Positions 1 to 6,062 of a stretch of DNA of 14,059 nucleotides are shown piece by piece. The position numbers and the translations under genes were made by a program. Position 1 is the first letter of the stretch. Every line of letters starts with the position of its first letter. The notes under the pieces were generated by a model. It did not search any database. It had not been told where the DNA came from and worked only from the letters and a program-made list of their open reading frames with translations. Source of the DNA: RYN-417 sp043743105 (GTDB lineage: Bacteria > Patescibacteriota > Saccharimonadia > Saccharimonadales > JACDBH01); NCBI GenBank assembly GCA_043743105.1, contig JAYTXD010000041.1, forward strand, positions 1 through 14,059, read 5' to 3'.

Positions 1-889
1 CCTCCCTATGAATTGACCAGCCCAAATAACCCGAATACTGGCTAAGCCATTCAGGCGACCGTATAGGCAATGAGGGGCGTATAAGCGCGGCAAGCATTAT
101 TGCCATATCATGTTCATCAGTCGCCGTTGCTGGGCGGTATTCGCCTATGCCAGTTTCGGTATCAAAAAGATCCATAACATATACTCCGTCGACACCACCA
201 AACAAAGTTTTTGCAATGTTTGACTCTTTGTTGGTAATAAGTAGCTCAAACTCACCTTCCCCATCACTTAGCTCGGGCCTCTCAAAAGATAGATCAACAT
301 AACGTCGTAGCTTGGCGCAGAGCTCCTCGTCTTCATTCGAGGCACTAAATTCATTACTAATAATGTGAGTGTCCGCACGTCTGCTTATTGTCTCCGTCAT
401 AGACCTGCCAAGGTCAACAATTAGCCCATCGGGTAGGTCATCGTCTTTATTGAGTACTATAGCCTCAGCAAGTATGCCAAGATTATCGAGCATGCCTGAT
501 TCTTGTCTATTGAGGTTAGTTACTGCTTTGATGTCTTTAATAATACCTAGTGTCGCACCTATAGGGTCTGGGGCTTTGGTGTTGTAACGATATATAATAG
601 TACTTTGCGGCGTATATTCTAGTTCAATAATACTAACCGCTTCTTGAGTTTCATTAGTTGCCATAAATACTTCTATTGTATGGGTAATTTTAGTAGGGTC
701 ATCAACCCCAAACCGACGGTTAAAGTGAACGCTACCAGTAGCTACGTCATACATAAACCAAGTCTCAACCTGCTGTGGCTCATTTTCTACAAGGGCATTA
801 ACCTGCCAGCCCAATAACTCGGCGGTTTCAGGATGAGGTACTTCGCCACTACTTAGACGCTGAAATTCACTGTCCCATTCTATACTCAT
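1..889 (-). CDS. Hypothetical protein, 3' end cut by window edge
   Basis: Reading the minus strand from the ATG at 887-889 gives an open frame of 296 codons with no stop before the left edge, so the gene is real in length but incomplete at its C terminus. The product begins MSIEWDSEFQRLSSGE. It is acidic and soluble-looking, with no signal peptide or membrane segment, and has a single cysteine. Aromatic patches (VETWFMYDV, YSGYLGWSIH) and alternating beta-type strands suggest a globular cytosolic protein. I recognise no family motif, so no function is proposed. The gene begins 49 bases after the trxB stop with no terminator-like hairpin between, so co-transcription with trxB is likely. The Shine-Dalgarno signal before the ATG is weak. 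Confidence is high that this is coding and nil on function. Confidence 0.8.
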   Translation of the reverse strand, partial: MSIEWDSEFQRLSSGEVPHPETAELLGWQVNALVENEPQQVETWFMYDVATGSVHFNRRFGVDDPTKITHTIEVFMATNETQEAVSIIELEYTPQSTIIYRYNTKAPDPIGATLGIIKDIKAVTNLNRQESGMLDNLGILAEAIVLNKDDDLPDGLIVDLGRSMTETISRRADTHIISNEFSASNEDEELCAKLRRYVDLSFERPELSDGEGEFELLITNKESNIAKTLFGGVDGVYVMDLFDTETGIGEYRPATATDEHDMAIMLAALIRPSLPIRSPEWLSQYSGYLGWSIHRE

Positions 890-938
890 AACGCTTACAA
901 TAAAACTAAATCAGCTCACAAGCAAGCAGAGAAAATTT

Positions 939-1880
939 CTAAAGATGGCCTTCAAGGAATTCGCGGATACGGAGAGCTGCCGTGGCACCTTCACCAACTG
1001 CCGTAGCAATCTGGAGTGTAGCTCCACTGCGGCAATCACCGGCTACAAAGACACCAGGAATAGCTGTTTTAAGACTTTCGGAGTCGCTCATTACGAGCCC
1101 TACTTCGTCTAACTCAACATCGGTTCCTTTAAGGAAGACCGTGTTTGGCTGGAGGCCAACAAACACAAACACACCGTCAGTTTCAAATTCCACCTTTTTG
1201 CCAGTGTTTTTATCGGTTCCAACAACTTTGGTCAGTTTGCCGTCTTCGCCAACAATTTCGTCAGTCGTAACCATTTTATGGATGATGATCTTATCTTTGT
1301 ACTTTTCTGTGAGTTCTTTAACTAAAACGTCTGAAGCACGGAAGTCACTGCGCACAAGCATGTCGATATGGGATGCAAAACGAGTCAAAAACATAGCTTC
1401 TTGCACGGCTGAGTTGCCACCGCCCACAACTACCAGGCGCTTATCACGGTAGAAAGCACCATCACAAGTGGCACAGTAGTGCACACCGCGGGCGTAGTAG
1501 GCATCCTCACCGGGCACACCAATCTTTTTATAACCACTACCGGTGGCAATCAGCACGCTTTTGGCTTTAACATCCCCGTCAGTTGTATCAAGCGTGATAA
1601 TATCGCCAGATTTTTTGAGGCCCATTACTTCGCCAAGTTCAATGACTGCACCAAATCGTTCGGCTTGTTTACGCATGTTGTCACCAAGCGTTAAACCCTC
1701 TATTCCTTCAGGAAAGCCAGGGTAGTTGTCTACCCAATCGGTAGTAGATATTAGACCGCCCGGAACACCTTTTTCGTATAAAACAGTCTCTATGTCTTCG
1801 CGGGTTGTATAAATTGCCGCGCTCAATGCTGCTGGGCCAGCTCCTACGATAACAAGGTCGTGAATCTTTGCTTCAGCCAT
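939..1880 (-). CDS. trxB: Thioredoxin reductase (FAD-dependent)
   Basis: A 313-residue flavoprotein of the low-molecular-weight bacterial thioredoxin reductase family, which passes electrons from NAD(P)H through FAD and a redox disulfide to thioredoxin-like proteins in the cytosol. Visible signatures are the FAD-binding GAGPAA at 13-18, the active-site pair C136-A-T-C139 followed by D, the nucleotide-binding GGGNSA at 153-158, and the C-terminal FAD motif ending in GVFVAGD. Length is normal for the family. The start chosen is the ATG at 1878-1880, giving MAEAKIHDL; an in-frame TTG at 1890-1892 would add four residues but has no better ribosome site. The glutaredoxin-like gene lies 96 bases upstream and is a plausible electron acceptor. 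The nucleotide-specificity loop reads VRSDFRAS and departs from the usual HRRxxxRA, so the NADPH preference is not certain. Confidence 0.95.
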   Translation of the reverse strand: MAEAKIHDLVIVGAGPAALSAAIYTTREDIETVLYEKGVPGGLISTTDWVDNYPGFPEGIEGLTLGDNMRKQAERFGAVIELGEVMGLKKSGDIITLDTTDGDVKAKSVLIATGSGYKKIGVPGEDAYYARGVHYCATCDGAFYRDKRLVVVGGGNSAVQEAMFLTRFASHIDMLVRSDFRASDVLVKELTEKYKDKIIIHKMVTTDEIVGEDGKLTKVVGTDKNTGKKVEFETDGVFVFVGLQPNTVFLKGTDVELDEVGLVMSDSESLKTAIPGVFVAGDCRSGATLQIATAVGEGATAALRIREFLEGHL

Positions 1881-1911
1881 AAAAATATCCAATACTACTT
1901 AAGTTCTAATA

Positions 1912-1928
1912 CTGCCGTAATTATACCA
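1912..1928 (-). promoter_or_regulatory. Possible extended -10 promoter for trxB
   Basis: On the minus strand TGGTATAAT occupies 1920-1928. It combines a perfect TATAAT with the upstream TG of an extended -10 element. No good -35 hexamer is found at 16-18 bases, which is tolerated by extended -10 promoters. Transcription would start near 1913, about 30 bases before the trxB ATG. It would let trxB be expressed apart from the glutaredoxin-like gene upstream. Confidence 0.45.
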
Positions 1929-1976
1929 ATAAATACTTGCGTTAAGCTAAAATGCCTTTAAACAATTGCTAGTTCT

Positions 1977-2225
1977 TTAGGCCAGTGCTGGAGCGAGCTT
2001 TTGTAAGTTAAAGCCTATAACAACTTCGCGGCTATCATCATCTTTCGTAACGACAGTTACAGGAACCGTCATTGCACCACTCGCAGCCATAGCTTCAGCT
2101 TGACGGTGTGGCTCGTTATCTATATTAACTTCTTCGTAGACGTGACCCTTTGCAGATAACCACTTTTTGACCATCACGCAATAAGCGCAGGTGTTGGTGG
2201 TATAGATAGTGATGCTTTTAGCCAT
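1977..2225 (-). CDS. Glutaredoxin / NrdH-like small thiol redoxin
   Basis: An 82-residue single-domain thioredoxin-fold protein. The redox motif C13-A-Y-C16 follows the first beta strand (SITIYTTNT), and the cis-proline loop is T53-V-P55, both diagnostic of glutaredoxins and NrdH-redoxins. The C-terminal GFNLQKLAPAL resembles the family's last helix. Such proteins reduce disulfides, for example in ribonucleotide reductase; NrdH-type members take electrons from thioredoxin reductase rather than glutathione. Adjacency to trxB favours that route here, which is inference. The ATG at 2223-2225 is preceded by AAAGG at good spacing and by a near-consensus promoter. The motif CAYC fits neither textbook NrdH (CVQC) nor classical glutaredoxin (CPYC), so the subfamily is left open. 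Confidence 0.9.
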   Translation of the reverse strand: MAKSITIYTTNTCAYCVMVKKWLSAKGHVYEEVNIDNEPHRQAEAMAASGAMTVPVTVVTKDDDSREVVIGFNLQKLAPALA

Positions 2226-2252
2226 AAAGTTACCTTTTTATTACTTTTTTAA

Positions 2253-2302
2253 CGCTATACACCCATTATATAGCGCTTGTGCTTAACGTCAATACGCTAT
2301 AT
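2253..2302. repeat. Three alternating CGCTATA half-sites around the promoter
   Basis: On the plus strand CGCTATA lies at 2253-2259, ATATAGCG at 2268-2275 and CGCTATAT at 2295-2302. The second and third form a perfect 8-base inverted repeat with a 19-base centre containing the -35 hexamer. The first and second form a 7-base inverted repeat with a 9-base centre that contains the start of the -10 region. This is the layout of a multi-site operator, although part of each site overlaps the TATA-rich promoter elements. Confidence 0.5.
2265..2292 (-). promoter_or_regulatory. Strong sigma70-type promoter of the redoxin gene
   Basis: On the minus strand, -35 TTGACG (2287-2292) and -10 TATAAT (2265-2270) are separated by 16 bases, close to consensus. 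Transcription would start near 2258, giving a leader of about 33 bases that contains AAAGG before the ATG at 2225. Inverted CGCTATA half-sites surround both hexamers (see the repeat entry), so the promoter may be controlled by a regulator. Confidence 0.75.
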
Positions 2303-2463
2303 GTTGTGTTTTTGTCTGTTTCGTATATCGGTTTTTGGACATATTATGCCTTACTAACAGATACCATGGACAATTTTGTACCCCATAACTCTTATGTGGA
2401 ACTTTAGTATAGCCCTTTTTGGGGGCTCATTACATATTGAAATAAAGATTTTTGATGTTACAA
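2303..2463. other. Non-coding gap with a GC hairpin after the RND gene
   Basis: This stretch separates the RND stop codon from the redoxin promoter. It holds one inverted repeat, AGCCC at 2411-2415 and GGGCT at 2423-2427 with a 7-base loop. It may be a weak terminator for the RND gene, but no T-run follows on the minus strand. The hairpin's last bases run into TATACT (minus strand, 2406-2411), a -10-like hexamer in the same GGGCTATACTAA context as the alaX promoter, so a secondary promoter is also possible. No ORF longer than about 20 codons was found. Confidence 0.3.
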
Positions 2464-5310
2464 CTAGGCACGCTTTTTAGCAAGGTGTTTGGCGTACTTA
2501 CCCTTAAGCCAAGTGGTAAACATAACTAATGCGAACACGGCAAAAACCATTGGCACCAACGAAGCCTTAATCTTGCTTGCCCCAACAATTGCCGCAATGA
2601 GCGCGACAAGCCATGCTATCGTCAAACGACGACTGTAGCGAGCTCGGAGGAACTCAGCCCCAAGATAGAAGTATGGAAAAGCGACTACCACCAAAAAGGT
2701 ACTAGAAAGTAAGCCAAATATAAGGGTAAATGCCAGGCTCTCCCAGAATGGATCGCTGAGTGCCAGCGGAATAAGTGCAACAACGCTTGTAAGGCTTGTT
2801 GTAATAAGCGGACGAAAGCGTGCCTTAACGGCCAGTGCCATAGATTCAAAGCCACCATTGCCCTCTATGCGTGCCTGGTTGGCGAAGTCGGTTAGCAAAA
2901 TAGTGTTATTAACAGCAATACCAATGAGCGCAAAGAAGCCAACCATCACAAAGAAGCTAAGTGGGTTATTGGTAACGTGTAGACCGGCCGCAACGCCGAA
3001 GAAGCTAAACGGAATAGCTGTAAAGATTAGCATGGGCTGCAGGAGTGACCGAAACAAGAATGCAAGCAAGAAAAACATAACGAGTAAAAGTATTGGAAAT
3101 GCCAGCAACATGCTCTTGAACGAATCTTGGTTGCTGGACTCATTACCAAAGTCATAGGTGACGTCGCTCTTTTTAAGTCCAAACGATTCTATCTTGGACG
3201 GAGTAAAGTCAGCTTCGACAGCCTTTTGAGCTGCTGTTACCAAAGCTGAGGTGTCTTCGGAGTTAAAGCCTGCCTGAATCTCTATGACACGCTTGGCATT
3301 ACTGCGGCTAATAGAATCGGTATCACCAACCACTTCTACCCGTGTGATTAGAGCCGTAGTTTTATTGGAAGAACGGGTCACTGTTTTACCCTTGAGTGAG
3401 GTGGCAATAGCTTCGGCAAGTTTTGCGGTCTTTATTGTATCCTCACCAAAAACTTGGACGCGAAAAGGTAGGTCATCTTTTGGTGGCCCAGCGTCAAGTG
3501 AGGAAACTTTAACATGAGCTTCTCTAAAGTCTGCAAATGCATTGTTAAGCTTCAAAACTAATTCAGGCGACTTAATCTCCCGCTTTTTAAAGCTTACAAG
3601 GCGGATTGAGCCGGTTGCCGTACGCGTGCTACCAGAATCTAGGTAATTAACGTCGCGCAAGTTACCATCAAGCACTTTGCCCACAACCACATTAGCATCG
3701 TTAGTTATTCTTTGGCTGTCGGCGATTGATGTGTTGGCTGGGAACGTCAGTGTCACCGAAAGGTTATCGCCGTCCTTGGTAGATGGAAAAATATCAAACT
3801 TTAATTTTTGGAAGAAAACCCCACTACCAACCAAAAAAAGAAAACTCACTATAATAGCAACCACGCCAATTGCTGCAGCTTTTTTTCGGCTTCTAGTACC
3901 AACTCTGATGAGATTTGCAAGGCCAGTTGACACAGTATTTTCAAGTTTTAAAATAGGGTTGCGGGTTTTATGATCGCGTTTGCTACTTTTGCTGAGGAGC
4001 AAGAATCGGCTCGTAAATGGTATGAGCGTTAATGAAACAAGTAATGACACTGCAAGGCTAATAATTATAGTAACTGGCAAAACGCGAATAAAACTCCCCA
4101 ATATACCACCTATAAATAGCATTGGCGCGAAAGCCAACATTGTAACGAGTGTACCTGCGGTACTGGCCCGTGCTACCTTTTTCATAGCCAACACCACAAT
4201 CTCACGGCTGCTAGCGTTGGCCTTTTTGCCGGCATCAATAGCCTCGGCCATAATGGTCGTATCATCAACAATTAAGCCCAAGCACAGCACCAAACCAAAC
4301 AAGGTAATAGTATTCAGACTAAGTCCAAAGACATACAAAGCACCAACTGTAATAAGTAAGACGCTTGCCATGCCAAGCGCCGTTGCTATACCTGCGCGCC
4401 AGCTAATAAGCAGTAGACTAACAATAATAACCACAATCAAACCTTCGATAAGGTTTGTCTGCAAATTTGAAATTTGGGTTTCGACACTTTCTGATACGCC
4501 CGCGCTCACAGCAATCTTCGTACCAGCTTCAACATTCTTGCTGTTGAGTGTACTAATGCGCTCATTTATGGCACGCTCAAGATGGATGGAATCCGTACCA
4601 GTCTTGGCAACTATACCAATCTCGACCGCAGGATAGAATATAGTACTCTTACCTTTACGCACCCCCACGCGGTCAAAGGTTTGCTGCAACGTTACCGTAT
4701 CGCCTGTCACTGGGTTAACACCGGTTTTGAATGGGTTAAGTGCTGTAAGACTTTTTACCCCTGTTGTGCCTGCAAGATCTTTGACCGTTTGTGCGGCTAC
4801 ATCTGCCAGCACTTTGGCACTGGTGTCCTCGTTTTGGTGTACTGAAAGCAACACGTCATATTGGTTGTTAAACTTGGATGCGTTAATAGCTTTGTACTGA
4901 ACCTCGGCACTTTTTGGCATAAAACCGGCAGTTTGTGCGGATGATTCTATAGCACTCTGGGCAGTTTTGGCATTGGTACCTTCTTTATATTCAATAACCA
5001 CGCTAAAAAAGTTGTCACCTGCTGTGGTAGTAACCTTCTTAACATTTGGCTGTTTCATGACTAGCTCAGATATCGGTCTTACAACATCTTGGTCAACTTT
5101 GGCTTTATCATTAACAAAGTACGTACCACTAGTTACGCTAATTGGCACTTCGACATTTGGGAAGCCCTGGCGTTGCATAAAAACACCATAACTGAGTACC
5201 CCGAAGATAACTAATGCAATCCAAAGTGTTGCAGTTGTTTTGATTCGGTCGTAAAAATATAGGCCGAAACGTTGAAATAGAGTAAGCGTAGACTTTGTCT
5301 TTTGAGCCAT
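2464..5310 (-). CDS. RND-family efflux transporter (AcrB/HAE-like)
   Basis: A 948-residue inner-membrane transporter with the duplicated RND layout: TM1 near 28-46, a large extracytoplasmic loop to about 285, TM2-TM6, a second loop roughly 500-715, then TM7-TM12. The proton-relay motif in TM4, GLIVDD with D349-D350, matches AcrB D407-D408. The TM10 counterpart reads GIAVNN (N801-N802) then D808; AcrB's lysine is replaced by asparagine, as in many other RND pumps. The family exports drugs, lipids or metals using the proton gradient. It is about 100 residues shorter than AcrB. After TM12 there are two further hydrophobic stretches (about 896-914 and 918-935) and a basic tail. No membrane-fusion or outer-membrane partner is encoded nearby. 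The ATG at 5308-5310 has AAGGA about 11 bases upstream. The substrate is unknown. Confidence 0.9.
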   Translation of the reverse strand: MAQKTKSTLTLFQRFGLYFYDRIKTTATLWIALVIFGVLSYGVFMQRQGFPNVEVPISVTSGTYFVNDKAKVDQDVVRPISELVMKQPNVKKVTTTAGDNFFSVVIEYKEGTNAKTAQSAIESSAQTAGFMPKSAEVQYKAINASKFNNQYDVLLSVHQNEDTSAKVLADVAAQTVKDLAGTTGVKSLTALNPFKTGVNPVTGDTVTLQQTFDRVGVRKGKSTIFYPAVEIGIVAKTGTDSIHLERAINERISTLNSKNVEAGTKIAVSAGVSESVETQISNLQTNLIEGLIVVIIVSLLLISWRAGIATALGMASVLLITVGALYVFGLSLNTITLFGLVLCLGLIVDDTTIMAEAIDAGKKANASSREIVVLAMKKVARASTAGTLVTMLAFAPMLFIGGILGSFIRVLPVTIIISLAVSLLVSLTLIPFTSRFLLLSKSSKRDHKTRNPILKLENTVSTGLANLIRVGTRSRKKAAAIGVVAIIVSFLFLVGSGVFFQKLKFDIFPSTKDGDNLSVTLTFPANTSIADSQRITNDANVVVGKVLDGNLRDVNYLDSGSTRTATGSIRLVSFKKREIKSPELVLKLNNAFADFREAHVKVSSLDAGPPKDDLPFRVQVFGEDTIKTAKLAEAIATSLKGKTVTRSSNKTTALITRVEVVGDTDSISRSNAKRVIEIQAGFNSEDTSALVTAAQKAVEADFTPSKIESFGLKKSDVTYDFGNESSNQDSFKSMLLAFPILLLVMFFLLAFLFRSLLQPMLIFTAIPFSFFGVAAGLHVTNNPLSFFVMVGFFALIGIAVNNTILLTDFANQARIEGNGGFESMALAVKARFRPLITTSLTSVVALIPLALSDPFWESLAFTLIFGLLSSTFLVVVAFPYFYLGAEFLRARYSRRLTIAWLVALIAAIVGASKIKASLVPMVFAVFALVMFTTWLKGKYAKHLAKKRA

Positions 5311-5330
5311 CTTAAGATAGTTCCTTATTA

Positions 5331-5350
5331 ATGCTTAACAAGTTAAGCAT
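5331..5350. promoter_or_regulatory. Palindrome upstream of the RND gene, possible operator
   Basis: The sequence ATGCTTAAC-TT-GTTAAGCAT (minus strand) is a 9+9-base inverted repeat with a two-base centre, located 21 bases before the RND start codon and just upstream of its AAGGA ribosome site. Size and TTAAC/GTTAA arms resemble sites of dimeric regulators such as MarR or TetR members, which often control efflux pumps. That assignment is inference, as no regulator gene is in the window. It has no U-run, so it is not a terminator. No convincing -35/-10 pair was identified in the rest of 5311-5409. Confidence 0.5.
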
Positions 5351-5409
5351 ACATTTAAAGACTACGCAAACTTTTTACTTAGAAGTAATCTGAGGGCGTG
5401 TAGAAGCCA

Positions 5410-5985
5410 CTATTTGCTAACAGCAGTAAGTTCGATATCAAACACAAGGTCAGAATTAGCCGGGATGCCTGAGCCGCTTGGCGGGTTGGCACCGTAAGCC
5501 TGAGCTGCCGGTATAAGGAGGCGTCTTATGCCACCAACTTTCATGCCTGGAACGCCATCTGTCCAGCCTTTGATAACTTGGTTGAGTCCAAACGGTATTG
5601 GCTTATTAGCACCATCGTGTGAACTTTGAAAAATTATACCAATCGCTGCAATCGCACCAGTGTAGTGAGCCGTTACCGTGTCACCTGGCTTAACTTCAGT
5701 ACCGGTACCGACTACCAGATCAATCTTTTGTAATTCTGGAATACTTGCTATCGGTGTAAAACCTGCGAGTTGTGTGCCTTCCAATTTGGTTGCTCCTGTT
5801 TTCTTAGTTGTATCTTTATTGCTGCTACTTATAGCTGCTTGGGCTGCTGTCTGAATGGTATCTTTCTTGTGCTGCTGCTTAACTTGCCACATAACTAGCA
5901 AGCTAAACCCTGCAGAAGTTGTCAAAAATAGTGCAGCTAGCACTCCCATACCAAACCGCGTTGCGTACTCCTTTTTATCTGCCAT
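5410..5985 (-). CDS. Membrane-anchored FKBP-type peptidyl-prolyl isomerase
   Basis: A 191-residue protein: a short cytosolic N terminus, one membrane anchor at about 12-33 (GVLAALFLTTSAGFSLLVMW), a low-complexity Lys/Thr/Ser/Ala linker to about 75, and a C-terminal FKBP domain at about 80-191. FKBPs catalyse proline cis-trans isomerisation and assist folding; this one should act outside the membrane. Active-site positions equivalent to FKBP12 are visible: Y108, F119, F132, V137-I138, W141, Y164 and F182. The usual aspartate after F119 is glutamine (Q120), so drug binding or catalysis may differ. The start is the ATG at 5983-5985, placed 2-5 bases after GGAGGAG; the longer frame from a GTG at 6030 would run through the promoter and encode an unlikely leader. 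The RND gene follows after 99 bases and may be co-transcribed. Confidence 0.92.
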   Translation of the reverse strand: MADKKEYATRFGMGVLAALFLTTSAGFSLLVMWQVKQQHKKDTIQTAAQAAISSSNKDTTKKTGATKLEGTQLAGFTPIASIPELQKIDLVVGTGTEVKPGDTVTAHYTGAIAAIGIIFQSSHDGANKPIPFGLNQVIKGWTDGVPGMKVGGIRRLLIPAAQAYGANPPSGSGIPANSDLVFDIELTAVSK

Positions 5986-5987
5986 CA

Positions 5988-5994
5988 CTCCTCC
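5988..5994 (-). promoter_or_regulatory. Shine-Dalgarno of the FKBP gene
   Basis: GGAGGAG on the minus strand lies just before the ATG at 5983-5985. It fixes the start there and argues against upstream in-frame GTG codons. Confidence 0.75.
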
Positions 5995-6012
5995 GTTATT
6001 TATGCTTGCTCT

Positions 6013-6041
6013 AGTATAGCGTACCCTCACACCTTCATGAA
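6013..6041 (-). promoter_or_regulatory. Likely promoter of the FKBP gene
   Basis: On the minus strand TATACT (6013-6018) matches the -10 consensus at five of six positions, with TTCATG (6036-6041) as a weak -35 at 17 bases. Transcription would start near 6006, some 20 bases before the FKBP ATG. The core GCTATACTA is shared with the alaX promoter and with the hexamer at 2406-2411. Confidence 0.45.
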
Positions 6042-6062
6042 GTTTTTTTTGAGAAACTTTTG

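Noticed and set aside
3980..4636. Long plus-strand ORF of 218 codons inside the RND gene
   Set aside because: It lies wholly antisense to a transporter with clear motifs, has biased low-complexity composition and no family features.
5986..6030. Longer N terminus of FKBP from an upstream GTG
   Set aside because: The extension would translate the -10 region and leader; the GGAGGAG next to the ATG at 5985 explains the start better.
6031..6048. CTTCATGAAG followed by eight T on the plus strand, like a terminator
   Set aside because: The palindrome leaves at most a three-base-pair stem with a four-base loop, and no plus-strand gene needs terminating there.
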